Assembly: GCF_008297975.1 (NCBI RefSeq)
Contig: NZ_VLNY01000011.1
Location: 1 to 64,000 of the forward strand
Direction: 5' to 3'
From: Antrihabitans cavernicola
GTDB taxonomy: Bacteria; Actinomycetota; Actinomycetes; Mycobacteriales; Mycobacteriaceae
Length of the DNA: 64,000 bases
Below the pieces are notes generated by a model. That model ran no database searches and was not told where the DNA came from. It saw only the letters and a program-made list of their open reading frames with translations. A program made the position numbers and the translations under genes. How positions within the stretch are numbered: position 1 is the first letter of the stretch; each line of letters starts with the position of its first letter. Shown in pieces: positions 43,767 through 51,936 of this stretch.

Positions 43767-44156
43767 CTAGTCGAGCCGACGGTCAGGTTGGGATTGCGCG
43801 TCCAGTCGCGCAAGAAGCGTGCGGGGCGCGACCGCACGGTAGGCGTCCTCGACGATATCCGCGATGTCGCCCCAGTCGAGATCGACGTCGAGGTACACGC
43901 CGATCCAGCCTCTCGCACCGACATACGGTGGCACGAAGAACCGGTCCGGGTCCCGACCGATCCAATACTGCTGCGCACCTGGCGGTGCCGCCGCCCAGAA
44001 GCCGATCCGATCGTCGTGATGGTGGTCGGCGAACATGACGAACTGCGGCGCGCGCCGGACGAACCACGCAGGCTCGCCGTGACTCACCCGCTCCGTGGCT
44101 TCGGGGAGTTCCATGCACAGCACACGTAGCCGAGCAAGCGCGTCGAAAGCCGTCAC
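43767..44156 (-). CDS. MmcQ/YjbR-family protein
   Basis: A 129-residue cytoplasmic protein using the GTG at 44156, which overlaps the lipase stop (GTGA). The YjbR/CyaY-like double-wing motif pattern is present: LCMELPEATERVSHGEPAWF, FVMFADHHHDDRIGFWAA, FFVPPYVGARGWIGVYLD. The family is thought to bind DNA by analogy of fold, but its role is unproven. It is probably co-transcribed between the lipase and the SRPBCC gene. Confidence 0.8.
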   Translation of the reverse strand: MTAFDALARLRVLCMELPEATERVSHGEPAWFVRRAPQFVMFADHHHDDRIGFWAAAPPGAQQYWIGRDPDRFFVPPYVGARGWIGVYLDVDLDWGDIADIVEDAYRAVAPRTLLARLDAQSQPDRRLD

Positions 44157-45346
44157 GACGACTCGCACGTGCTCGGAGCGGGTAGGCCGGTAAATCGATC
44201 GCCGATCCAATCCACGGCCTCCGGAATCGCTTTGGGATTTGCGTGACCCTCGCCGGCTCGTACATGCAGGGCGATCACGTCACCGATCGCGCAGGCGCGC
44301 TTTACCGCCGCCTCGGTCCATTCCGGGCGAATGACGTTGTCGGTTTCGCCGACCACCACCAACATCGGACCCGCGGCGCGATTCTTGGGAAGCGCGAGCG
44401 CTTGCAGCCAACCGCGCATGCGATCCGTGTCGGCAGGGCTGTGCGGTTGCGCGTCGTCCTTGCCGATTTGTGTTGCGATGCTTCGCTTCTGCAGGTTCGC
44501 TTCTTGTGAGCAGGACGTCAGCGCGGCACTGTTGTCGGCGAGTAGTCCACGCATGTACGCCGACGGATCGAGCTCAGGATGCAACACCTGCATGCCTGCG
44601 ATCACCAACGGCAGAAACAACTCCTGCGGCAGACTGAGATTCACCGCACTTCCCGTCGCGAATCCCGAAACATCTGCTGCGGGTGAGAGATTCGCCGAAC
44701 CCACGAACTGCAGTCCGTCACCGTAGTCGCCCGCGTGTTCGGCTGCCGCCCACGATGCTTGTCCGCCTTGGGAAATGCCGATCGCCGCCCACCGCGTCGA
44801 CGTTTCGGGAATCACCGCTCGTGCGGCGCGCACCGCGTCGATCAGATCGAACGCTGCGGAGTTCGGTTCCAAATAGGGGTGCGGGCCAGGCGTTCCCAGC
44901 CCCTGAAAGTCGGTGAGCGCGACCACGAAGCCCCGCTGCAGTAGCCGAATCACCAAGTTGGCATTGCCGAGGAGATCGGCTGATCGAGAAGGAGCGCAAT
45001 CATCGGCGACGCCCGTCGTCGGATGACCCACTGTCACAACGGGCCAACCGCCATCCGGCGGTGGCCCTGAAGGTGCGAACACGGCGCCCGTGACATCGGC
45101 ATTGCCGCCGTCTACGCCGGATGTCGACCGATATGTCACGGTGAACGCCCTGGCACCGATCGCGGCAATCGCGGGATACATGGAATCGGCAGATTGTTGC
45201 GCAACGATGGCACCGCGCTCGTTGCCTTTGGGCGCGGGCGGAATCTGCGACGTCGCAACGGGCGGGGGCGGCGTCGTCGTACGGTCCGAGCAGGAAACGA
45301 GCGCCAACGCCAGTGCGGCAACGACACTCGCGCGGCGAATGCCCAC
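44153..45346 (-). CDS. Secreted lipoprotein lipase/esterase (alpha/beta hydrolase)
   Basis: A 397-residue exported lipase. The signal peptide RRASVVAALALALVSC ends in a lipobox Cys at about residue 19, followed by a Thr/Pro-rich linker. Nucleophile Ser lies in AAIGISQGGQASWAAAEHAG (GxSxG), oxyanion region TVGHPTTGVADDCAPS, acid candidate GETDNVIRPEW and His in RAGEGHANP. The pattern matches actinobacterial secretory (LIP-type) lipases acting on lipids or esters outside the membrane. Confidence 0.88.
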   Translation of the reverse strand: MGIRRASVVAALALALVSCSDRTTTPPPPVATSQIPPAPKGNERGAIVAQQSADSMYPAIAAIGARAFTVTYRSTSGVDGGNADVTGAVFAPSGPPPDGGWPVVTVGHPTTGVADDCAPSRSADLLGNANLVIRLLQRGFVVALTDFQGLGTPGPHPYLEPNSAAFDLIDAVRAARAVIPETSTRWAAIGISQGGQASWAAAEHAGDYGDGLQFVGSANLSPAADVSGFATGSAVNLSLPQELFLPLVIAGMQVLHPELDPSAYMRGLLADNSAALTSCSQEANLQKRSIATQIGKDDAQPHSPADTDRMRGWLQALALPKNRAAGPMLVVVGETDNVIRPEWTEAAVKRACAIGDVIALHVRAGEGHANPKAIPEAVDWIGDRFTGLPAPSTCESS

Positions 45347-45349
45347 GAA

Positions 45350-45754
45350 CTAATTTCCGTCGATTGCGCAGGTACCGCCGCGACCGGGGAGACGGTACCG
45401 ATTGTCGGCGACCCAGCGATACACGCGGTCCTGAAGTTGGCGAATGCCGGGAAGGCGGTAGATCAGCAACGGCAGCCGTGTCCCGATCGCGCCGCTGAGG
45501 ACTGCATTGACCGCACCGGCCCCCGCATGTCGCTCGCCGCGTGAATCGAGAGCCCAGGCCTGCTCGAGGGCCTGATCGCGACTGACGCCGAACCGCTCGG
45601 TGGCGCCCGCCTGCTGCAGCGCAACAATGCGTACTCTGCCCCGACGGTCGATCCGCTGCAGAAAATGAGCACTCTTGACACAGAAGCCGCAATCCCGGTC
45701 GTAGAGCAACTCAGCGGAATACTTCCGCTGGGCTGCGGTAGAACTGACCGGCAT
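45350..45754 (-). CDS. DUF393 (DCC) thiol-disulfide oxidoreductase-like protein
   Basis: A 134-residue thioredoxin-like protein. The family motif DRDCGFC sits near residue 20 (LLYDRDCGFCVKSAHFLQRI), followed by VRIVALQQAGATERFGVS and a C-terminal half LLIYRLPGIRQLQDRVYRWV. DCC-family proteins are predicted thiol oxidoreductases. It lies three bases upstream of the lipase start on the minus strand, so both are likely in one transcript. Confidence 0.85.
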   Translation of the reverse strand: MPVSSTAAQRKYSAELLYDRDCGFCVKSAHFLQRIDRRGRVRIVALQQAGATERFGVSRDQALEQAWALDSRGERHAGAGAVNAVLSGAIGTRLPLLIYRLPGIRQLQDRVYRWVADNRYRLPGRGGTCAIDGN

Positions 45755-45794
45755 TGCGGCTCCTGTTCACTCTCGAACGATGTCGAGCCTGAAA

Positions 45795-45992
45795 TCAGGC
45801 CTTGTCGCTGGGCGGAATGACCTTCTTGGCCGCGTCCTTGCCCTTTTCGATCTTGTCGGAGTACTTGCCGCCGGTCTTGTCGTCGACGAAGGCGCCTGCC
45901 TTGTCGACCGCGTCACCGATCTTGTCTGCGTTCTGGGCTGCGGCGTCCTTGCCCTTGCCGATCAGACCCTTGAGGGTGTCAACGAGGCTCAT
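45795..45992 (-). CDS. Rv0909/MT0933-like antitoxin family protein, copy 1
   Basis: A 65-residue highly charged helical protein: LKGLIGKGKDAAAQNADKIG, then DAVDKAGAFVDDKTGGKYSD. The repeat of amphipathic Lys/Asp helices and the DDKTGGKYSDKI signature match the MT0933 antitoxin family. Its presumed SRPBCC toxin partner is at 43326-43757. GGAGATAC lies before the ATG. A second paralogue lies upstream, separated by a terminator hairpin. Confidence 0.8.
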   Translation of the reverse strand: MSLVDTLKGLIGKGKDAAAQNADKIGDAVDKAGAFVDDKTGGKYSDKIEKGKDAAKKVIPPSDKA

Positions 45993-46039
45993 GTGTATCT
46001 CCTAATTTTCGTGCTGGCCAGCGTAGTGCTACCCAAACT

Positions 46040-46071
46040 ACTGTGCCGGGCGGTTCCCCGTCCGGCACAGT
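46040..46071 (-). terminator. Hairpin terminator between antitoxin paralogues
   Basis: A 14-base stem, ACTGTGCCGGGCGG paired with CCGTCCGGCACAGT, with one G-T wobble and loop TTCC. On the minus strand it lies 48 bases after the stop of the longer antitoxin-like gene and is followed by TAGTTTGGG. It would end that transcript and allow copy 1 its own promoter. Confidence 0.7.
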
Positions 46072-46119
46072 GTCACAGTTTTACACTGGCCATGCCAGAT
46101 TTATGCGCGCTGGTGCGAC

Positions 46120-46389
46120 TTACTGTGCCTCGGGCGCCGGGTTCTCGGCCTGCGGGGCGGCCGGAGCCTGGCCTTCCGGGGCGGGCGCGTCGGCCGCGGG
46201 CTCGTCCTTGTTGAACTGCTTCTTGGCAGCTTCCTGCGCCTTGTCGATCTGCGCGGAGTACTTGCCGCCGGTCTTGCTGTCGATGAAATCGCCACCCTTG
46301 TCGACAGCCTGGTTCACCTTGTCGGCGTTCTCCGAGGCGAGATCCTTCGCCTTGTTTGCCAGGTTCTTGATCGAATCGAACGTGCTCAT
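46120..46389 (-). CDS. Rv0909/MT0933-like antitoxin family protein, copy 2 with Pro/Ala tail
   Basis: An 89-residue paralogue of the previous protein: FDSIKNLANKAKDLASENAD, KVNQAVDKGGDFIDSKTGGK. After the shared helical core it carries an extra 25-residue Pro/Ala/Glu-rich tail (EPAADAPAPEGQAPAAPQ). AAGGAGAATG gives both ribosome site and nearby start. The added tail and duplication suggest functional divergence. Confidence 0.75.
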   Translation of the reverse strand: MSTFDSIKNLANKAKDLASENADKVNQAVDKGGDFIDSKTGGKYSAQIDKAQEAAKKQFNKDEPAADAPAPEGQAPAAPQAENPAPEAQ

Positions 46390-46460
46390 GAGCATTCTCC
46401 TTGCGTCGGAACAGCATCTAAAGCGCGTGCCCACATGGCAGCGGGCCCACTCTAAGCCCA

Positions 46461-47579
46461 TCAGGAGAGATTGGCCCACCATTCTTCTTGACCCGCAGGT
46501 CGGAGTGCATCAACGCGCTGACCAGGCATTGGGACAAAAACGGCAGTACCGACAGCGGCCGCGGCGGCGGTCGCGCGCTCCACCGGTTCGGCCCAGGAGT
46601 GAAACGCCAAATTGAATGTCGCCCAGTGAATCGGGATGAACAAGCCGTGCGTCGCGTCGCCTCGGCACAGGTCCGCGTGCGCCCGCACAGCCTCTTCCGG
46701 GTTCATGTGGATGTCCGGCCAGTGCTCGTCGTAGGCACCGACCGGCAGCAAGGTCAGGTCGTAAGGACCAAGTTCCGCGCCGATATCGGCGAACCTGCTC
46801 GTATAGCCCGTGTCGCCACCGAAATAGGCGCTGCGCGAAGGGCCGACGATCGACCAGGACGACCACAGCGTGGTGTTCCGCACAAGTCCCCGACCGGAGA
46901 AGTGGCGCGCCTCCGTACAGGTGATCGTCAGATCTGCGACGGAAGTGCTCTTACCCCAATCGAGTTCGACGATGCGACTCTCGTCCACTCCCCACCCGCG
47001 CAGATGCGCACCGAGCCCGATCGGCACGATGAACGGCGCCGTCTGGTGCTCGGACAGAGCGGCAACGGTCGCCTGATCGAGATGGTCGTAGTGGTCGTGC
47101 GACACCACGATGGCGTCGACCTGCGGGAGCGCTTCGATCGCAACCGGATTCGGATGCAGCCTGGCGGGGCCGACCAACGACGAGGGCGAAACCCGTTCGC
47201 TCCACACCGGATCCGCCAACACGCGGCGACCGTCGATCTCGATCAGCGCGGATGCGTGGCCGTACCAGGTGACGGCGAGTTCCCCGGCATCAGCCGGCGC
47301 GAGCGGCGTCGCAAGCGGAATAGCAGCGCTCGGCCGACCGATCCGCCCGCGCGTCAATACCGAACTCAGAATCGACGTTTGATTGCCGGTCGGTGTGAAC
47401 GTCGAACTCGGCTCGGAGTTGTGGAACCGCTCGTTGCGGTAGTTCGCGACGCCCGAGGCATAGGGGCGGATCGACGACATGGAGGCACCGATCGCCGACG
47501 GGATTTCCCAGGCAGCGCGGGCGATCCACCCCAATCCCACCGAGCCGAGTACGGACGCGACTGCACGCTTCGGATTCAC
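46461..47579 (-). CDS. Metallo-beta-lactamase-fold hydrolase (Rv0906/NAPE-PLD-like)
   Basis: A 372-residue MBL-fold enzyme with an N-terminal hydrophobic segment (AVASVLGSVGLGWIARAAW), so probably exported or anchored. Metal ligands: SHDHYDHLD (HxHxDH), the His in EARHFSGRG, Asp in YFGGDTGYTS, and HWATFNLAFHSW. This is the UlaG/NAPE-PLD group, acting on phosphodiester or lipid-like substrates. The position next to echA6 and the antitoxin genes mirrors Rv0906 in M. tuberculosis. Confidence 0.87.
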   Translation of the reverse strand: MNPKRAVASVLGSVGLGWIARAAWEIPSAIGASMSSIRPYASGVANYRNERFHNSEPSSTFTPTGNQTSILSSVLTRGRIGRPSAAIPLATPLAPADAGELAVTWYGHASALIEIDGRRVLADPVWSERVSPSSLVGPARLHPNPVAIEALPQVDAIVVSHDHYDHLDQATVAALSEHQTAPFIVPIGLGAHLRGWGVDESRIVELDWGKSTSVADLTITCTEARHFSGRGLVRNTTLWSSWSIVGPSRSAYFGGDTGYTSRFADIGAELGPYDLTLLPVGAYDEHWPDIHMNPEEAVRAHADLCRGDATHGLFIPIHWATFNLAFHSWAEPVERATAAAAAVGTAVFVPMPGQRVDALRPAGQEEWWANLS

Positions 47580-47618
47580 TCGATCACCATACGCAGCACC
47601 GTCGATCGATTCGACGAC

Positions 47619-48344
47619 CTATCGGCCGATGAATTTGGGGTGTCGCTTGTCCTTGCGCGCAAGCCTGCCCTCTTTCGCGTCTTCGCTTCCCCATGCTGCA
47701 TACAGCGCGGCCCGCTGCTCGTGGGTCTCGTCGTCGCGGGAGCCGTCGTCGTTGAGGACGAGTTTCAAGTGCCGCAGGCTCAGCGGTGCGAGATCGGCAA
47801 TGGTGGCCGCCCAATTCTGCGCGTCCGTGAGAGAGCCGATCTTGTTGGCGAGACCGAAGGTGTACGCGTCGGCTGCGGAAATCGATTCCACGCCGAGCAG
47901 CATCGTCCGAGCAGGACCTGCGCCCGCCAGCGAGGCCACCCGCTGCGCGGTCCACCGATCGACGGTGATGCCTAGCTTGGCCGCCGGGATTGCGAAATAC
48001 GCGTCCGGTGCCACAACCCGAAGGTCGGAGGCGACAGCGAGCTGAGTGCCCGCACCGATCGCGGGCCCGTTGACAGCGGCGATCACCGGCACCGGAACCG
48101 AATCGATGGTGTGCAGCATGCCGAGGAGGGCATCGGTGAAGTTGTCCGAGTACACCTCGGACAGGTCGGCACCCGCGCAGAACGCGGTTCCTCGCCCGGT
48201 GATGACGATGGCTCGCGCGTCCTCGGCAGCGTCTTCGACGGCGTCCCGAAGTGCTGCGCACAGCTCGCGATTCAAGGCGTTGCGACGCTCGTCGCGCTGC
48301 AATTCGATGGTGACGACATCGTCGCCCCGACTGATTCCGATCAT
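47619..48344 (-). CDS. echA6: EchA6-like enoyl-CoA hydratase family protein
   Basis: A 241-residue crotonase starting MIGISRGDDVVTIELQRDER, almost identical in plan to M. tuberculosis EchA6 (243 residues), which binds acyl-CoA and shuttles fatty acids into mycolic acid synthesis rather than being a catalytically competent hydratase. Oxyanion segments are GRGTAFCAGADLSEVYSD and VNGPAIGAGTQLAVASDLRV. The MBL gene follows on the same strand, 39 bases downstream. Confidence 0.85.
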   Translation of the reverse strand: MIGISRGDDVVTIELQRDERRNALNRELCAALRDAVEDAAEDARAIVITGRGTAFCAGADLSEVYSDNFTDALLGMLHTIDSVPVPVIAAVNGPAIGAGTQLAVASDLRVVAPDAYFAIPAAKLGITVDRWTAQRVASLAGAGPARTMLLGVESISAADAYTFGLANKIGSLTDAQNWAATIADLAPLSLRHLKLVLNDDGSRDDETHEQRAALYAAWGSEDAKEGRLARKDKRHPKFIGR

Positions 48345-48410
48345 CGGCGACCCCCGCTCTCGACTTCGGCAATTGCATTGCGAACTTAGCAAAGCCGGGC
48401 ACCCTGTCTA

Positions 48411-49493
48411 ATGGATCAGGTGAGTACCGATGTCGACGTTCTGGTGATCGGGGCTGGTCAGGCGGGACTTTCCGCCGGCTATCACCTGCGCAAAGTCGGG
48501 CTGATGCCCGCTCGCGACTTCCTGATCGTCGATCATGCACCGGGACCGGGTGGTGCCTGGCAGTTCCGGTGGCCGTCGTTGACGCTGACCACGGTGAACC
48601 ACGTCAGCGATCTGCCGGGCATGGCCTTCGCGGAAACGCTGACCGCCGGATCGGATCAGGTCCGTGCGTCGGTCGCCGTGCCGCGCTACTACGCCACCTA
48701 CGAGAACCGCTTCGATCTGCAGGTGCAGCGTCCCACGACGGTGCGGGTGGTCTGCGACCCCGGCGGCGGCAGGTTCCGGGTGGAAACAGACGGTCTCGAG
48801 CTCAGCACCCGTGGACTGATCAACGCCACCGGCACCTGGGACCGACCATTCATCCCGCACTACCGCGGCGCCGACACGTTCGCGGGTCGCCAGCTCCATA
48901 CGAAGGACTACCGCACCGCCGACGAGTTCGCCGGACAGCATGTGGTGGTGGTCGGGGGCGGGATCTCGGCGATCCAGTTGCTCGACGAGATCTCGAAGGT
49001 CACGTCCACAACCTGGGTCACGCGGACCGAGCCACGGTTTCGCGACGGGCCGTTCGATCCCGACGCCGGGCGGCGTGCGGTGGCGATGGTCGAGGATCGA
49101 GTGCGACGCGGGTTGCCACCGGGGTCGGTGGTGTCGGTCACCGGTCTTCCGGTGACGCCTGCGGTGCAAGCCGCGAGGGAACGCGGTGTGCTGCAACGCC
49201 GTCCGATGTTCGATTCCATCGAGCCGGACGGCGTGCGTTGGGCCGACGGCACGTTTGCGCACGCCGACGTCATCCTGTGGTGCACCGGATTTCGCAGCGC
49301 CCTGGATCATCTTGCGCCACTACGACTTCGCGGACCCGGCGGCGGCATCACCATGTCCGGGCGATTGGCGACACAGGTAGCCGACGACCCGCGAATCCAC
49401 CTACTCGGGTACGGGCCGTCGGCCAGCACGATCGGGGCGAACCGCGCGGGACGGGCAGCTGTTCGCGAGCTACTCGCCGCGTTGCAAACCTAG
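48411..49493 (+). CDS. FAD/NAD(P)-binding oxidoreductase (flavin monooxygenase-like)
   Basis: A 360-residue flavoprotein. FAD Rossmann motif VDVLVIGAGQAGLSAGYHLR at the N-terminus, PGPGGAWQFRWPSL, second nucleotide-binding motif VVVVGGGISAIQLLDEI at about 180, and ATG-type motif INATGTWDRP. This is the pattern of the YwrO/CzcO-like NAD(P)-dependent oxidoreductases and flavin monooxygenases. Its 3' end overlaps the convergent aldo-keto reductase by 4 bases. Substrate unknown. Confidence 0.85.
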   Translation: MDQVSTDVDVLVIGAGQAGLSAGYHLRKVGLMPARDFLIVDHAPGPGGAWQFRWPSLTLTTVNHVSDLPGMAFAETLTAGSDQVRASVAVPRYYATYENRFDLQVQRPTTVRVVCDPGGGRFRVETDGLELSTRGLINATGTWDRPFIPHYRGADTFAGRQLHTKDYRTADEFAGQHVVVVGGGISAIQLLDEISKVTSTTWVTRTEPRFRDGPFDPDAGRRAVAMVEDRVRRGLPPGSVVSVTGLPVTPAVQAARERGVLQRRPMFDSIEPDGVRWADGTFAHADVILWCTGFRSALDHLAPLRLRGPGGGITMSGRLATQVADDPRIHLLGYGPSASTIGANRAGRAAVRELLAALQT

Positions 49494-50335
49494 TTGCCGA
49501 ACTTTTCCGGGTCGGGGCCTGTCCGATGACCGGCGTCCAGGCCGCTGATCGTGGTCACCTGATCCGGCGTGAGTTCGAAGCCGAACACGTCGAAGTTGCT
49601 GGTGATCCGTTCGGGGGTCACCGATTTCGGGATCACGATGTTGCCGAGCTGTAGATGCCAGCGAATGATGACCTGGGCGGGAGTCTTACCCAGTTGATCG
49701 GCGATCGATCCGATGGTCGGGTCGTCGAGCACGGTGCCCGATCCCAATGGGCTCCACGCCTCCGTGGCGATGGCCTTGCCGGTGTGGAACGCGCGCAGAT
49801 CTTCCTGAGTCAGCTTCGGGTGCAGCTCGACCTGATTCACCGCGGGCACGGTGCCGGTCGCGTCGATCAGCTTGTCGAGGGTGTCGGGCGTGAAGTTGGA
49901 GACGCCGATCGAACCCACTCGGCCGTCGGCCTGGAGCTTCTGGAATGCCTTGAACGTGTCGATGTAGCGGCCCTTGCCCGCGGCCTGCCAGTGGATCAGG
50001 TACAGATCGAGGTAGTCGAGGCCCAGCTGGCCCATACTTCTGTCGAAAGCGCGCAGCGTCGAGTCGTAACCCTGATCGTCGTTCCACAGCTTGGTGGTCA
50101 CGAACACCTGGTCACGCGGAATTCCGGACTCGCGGATGGCCTTACCGGTGCCCGCCTCGTTCTGATACGCCGCTGCGGTGTCGATGCTGCGATAGCCCGC
50201 CTCCAGCGCGGTGGTCACTGCCGCCTCCGCACCGTCTTCGGGCACCTGCCAGACGCCGAAGCCCAGCTGCGGAATGACTTTTCCGTCGTTGAGGATGATG
50301 GTCGGTACAGAACTCGATTCGCTGGAGAAGGTCAT
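49490..50335 (-). CDS. Aldo/keto reductase (AKR5-like)
   Basis: A 281-residue NADPH-dependent reductase. Catalytic tetrad: Asp in YRSIDTAAAYQNE with the Tyr, Lys in FVTTKLWND, His in LYLIHWQAAG; cofactor tail IPKSVTPERITSNFDVF. It resembles 2,5-diketo-gluconate/methylglyoxal reductases used for aldehyde detoxification. It is divergent from the XRE regulator at 50421, with 85 bases between. Confidence 0.9.
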   Translation of the reverse strand: MTFSSESSSVPTIILNDGKVIPQLGFGVWQVPEDGAEAAVTTALEAGYRSIDTAAAYQNEAGTGKAIRESGIPRDQVFVTTKLWNDDQGYDSTLRAFDRSMGQLGLDYLDLYLIHWQAAGKGRYIDTFKAFQKLQADGRVGSIGVSNFTPDTLDKLIDATGTVPAVNQVELHPKLTQEDLRAFHTGKAIATEAWSPLGSGTVLDDPTIGSIADQLGKTPAQVIIRWHLQLGNIVIPKSVTPERITSNFDVFGFELTPDQVTTISGLDAGHRTGPDPEKFGN

Positions 50336-50384
50336 ACATCGCCAACTCCCGGCGTTCGTCGTTTTGTTCTTGCTGCGTGCAATG

Positions 50385-50413
50385 TTGACAGATCGTTAGG
50401 TTTTTACAACACT
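50385..50413 (+). promoter_or_regulatory. Possible sigma-70-type promoter for the XRE-GPP34 operon
   Basis: TTGACA at 50385-50390 is a perfect -35 hexamer. A 17-base spacer leads to AACACT (50408-50413), a weak -10. Transcription would begin only a few bases before the ATG at 50421, giving a very short leader or leaderless mRNA, which is common in actinobacteria. Confidence 0.4.
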
Positions 50414-50420
50414 TGGTTGC

Positions 50421-50714
50421 ATGAGTCCGGTCAGACGAGGGGAAACGCTCCCCATCCACAACCGCATCGGCGTGCTGCGCGCCGAACGCAGAATGAGCCG
50501 CGCTCAACTGGCCGCCGCCGTCGACATCAATCCGCAGACCGTCGGCGCGCTCGAACGCGGTGACCATTACCCGAGCCTGGACCTGGCGATGCGCATCTGC
50601 GACCTGTTCGGACTCCCGATCGAAGCCGTGTTTTCGCGCTCCGAGTTCGCACCGCTCTCGACCGAGCTCTACCCACGGATCGCACGACCAGCCGCAGGAG
50701 GCGAGCAACCATGA
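50421..50714 (+). CDS. XRE-family HTH regulator
   Basis: A 97-residue DNA-binding protein with a single HTH_3 domain (about 12-68): IGVLRAERRMSRAQLAAAVD, INPQTVGALERGDHYPSLDL, AMRICDLFGLPIEAVFSR. No further domain except a short tail. The stop overlaps the next ATG (ATGA), making it the head of a three-gene coupled operon with a membrane protein and a GPP34 protein. It probably represses this operon. Confidence 0.87.
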   Translation: MSPVRRGETLPIHNRIGVLRAERRMSRAQLAAAVDINPQTVGALERGDHYPSLDLAMRICDLFGLPIEAVFSRSEFAPLSTELYPRIARPAAGGEQP

Positions 50715-51256
50715 CCGACGCCGGCATCATCAGCCGCTATCAGGCCTACCGCACCGAAAGATTCCTGATCAACGAGCAGAAGTGGTCAGGCAAGTTGCAA
50801 GGTTGGCGTACGCAGCGTCGCCGCCGCATTCTGGTGCTCGCTGTCGCGGGCACCCTCGCGTTCGCTTTCGCGGTTTCGGTGGTCTGCGCGTTCGGCGTCG
50901 GATGGGCTCCACTGCTCTGGATTGTGGCGACCGTGGCATTCATCCCGAGCTGGACCATGCTGCAGATCGCCTCCGGCAGACAGGGCGATGCCCCGACAGG
51001 CACGCTCGACGAATGGGAGGTGCAACAGCGCAACAGCGCGCGGTCGATCGGCCTCACGGTCACGCAAGGCTTGGCCTTCGTACCGGCCTGCTACCTGATC
51101 TTCGGCGCGGTGATCACCCGCGGTGTCGACGAGAACATGTCCTACGCAGGCGGTTTGATGGTCCTGGCAACATTGCTGGTCGGCGGTTGTACACCCGCGA
51201 TGATCCTCGGCTGGACCCGACCCGATCCCGACTTCGACGAAAGCGAGCTCGCATGA
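50711..51256 (+). CDS. Four-helix membrane protein of the XRE-GPP34 operon
   Basis: A 181-residue protein with two transmembrane pairs: about 40-60 and 64-85 (VLAVAGTLAFAFAVSVVCAF; WAPLLWIVATVAFIPSWTML), then about 118-138 and 146-166 (IGLTVTQGLAFVPACYLIFG; AGGLMVLATLLVGGCTPAMI). A cytoplasmic loop (TGTLDEWEVQQRNSARS) links the pairs. XRE genes are often followed by such membrane proteins (compare DUF2178-type pairs), which may sense envelope state. Coupled by ATGA on both sides. Confidence 0.7.
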   Translation: MTDAGIISRYQAYRTERFLINEQKWSGKLQGWRTQRRRRILVLAVAGTLAFAFAVSVVCAFGVGWAPLLWIVATVAFIPSWTMLQIASGRQGDAPTGTLDEWEVQQRNSARSIGLTVTQGLAFVPACYLIFGAVITRGVDENMSYAGGLMVLATLLVGGCTPAMILGWTRPDPDFDESELA

Positions 51257-51936
51257 CTCTGATCGCGGAAGACCTGATGTTGCTCATGCTCGACGACAAC
51301 GGTAGGACGGTCGTCGACAGAACCAAGCTGCCCCGCGGGCTGGCAGGCGCCGTGCTGTTGGAATTGGCGATACCCGGCGCGATCCGGGTGTCGGAGAAGG
51401 GTGAGTCCGTCAAAGCAGGCCGGTTGGTGGTGGTCCCCGAGGTGGCATCGACCCTGCAACCCGACCCGATCACGACGGATGCTCTGGAGTCGATCGGCTC
51501 CGGACGGCCGATCAAGGCGCAACGTGCCGTCGAAAAACTCCAGCGCGGTTTGCGCGAGACGCTGCTTGCCCGTCTCGTGGGGCAGGGCACGATCACCGCC
51601 GAACACGATCGAGTCCTCGGCGTCTTCCCGCGAACCGTGTACCCGGCGGTCGACTCGACGCGGAGAAACGCTCTCTACCAAGAACTTCGAGGCGTCCTGG
51701 TCGACGGACTGGAGCCGCGCCCGAGGGCCGCCGCACTCGTTTCGCTGCTCTCGGCCACCGGAGCGGTCGAAAAAGTATTTACCGACGCCGACAAGCGCGC
51801 CGTCAAGAAGCGCGCCAAGGCGATCGCCGAGGGCGAGTGGGCGGGGGCTGCGGTGCGGAAGGCCATCGACGCCGTCAACGCCGCCGTCGTCGCAGCCGTC
51901 GTTGTCGCGTCCACCTCGGCGGGATCATCGAGCTAG
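51253..51936 (+). CDS. GPP34 (Golgi phosphoprotein 3)-family protein
   Basis: A 227-residue protein: LIAEDLMLLMLDDNGRTVVD opens as all GPP34 proteins do, followed by LAGAVLLELAIPGAIRV, LLARLVGQGTITAEHDRVLG and AALVSLLSATGAVEKVF, ending in an Ala/Val-rich hydrophobic helix. Eukaryotic GOLPH3 binds phosphatidylinositol-4-phosphate and glycosyltransferases. Bacterial members are common in actinobacteria but lack assigned functions. Membrane association is likely. It overlaps the convergent accD3 gene by 4 bases. Confidence 0.85.
   Translation: MTLIAEDLMLLMLDDNGRTVVDRTKLPRGLAGAVLLELAIPGAIRVSEKGESVKAGRLVVVPEVASTLQPDPITTDALESIGSGRPIKAQRAVEKLQRGLRETLLARLVGQGTITAEHDRVLGVFPRTVYPAVDSTRRNALYQELRGVLVDGLEPRPRAAALVSLLSATGAVEKVFTDADKRAVKKRAKAIAEGEWAGAAVRKAIDAVNAAVVAAVVVASTSAGSSS

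Noticed and set aside
45787-45800. GCCTGAAATCAGGC as a terminator after antitoxin copy 1
   Set aside because: Only a 6-base stem with a tiny loop overlapping the stop codon; too weak without a U-tract.
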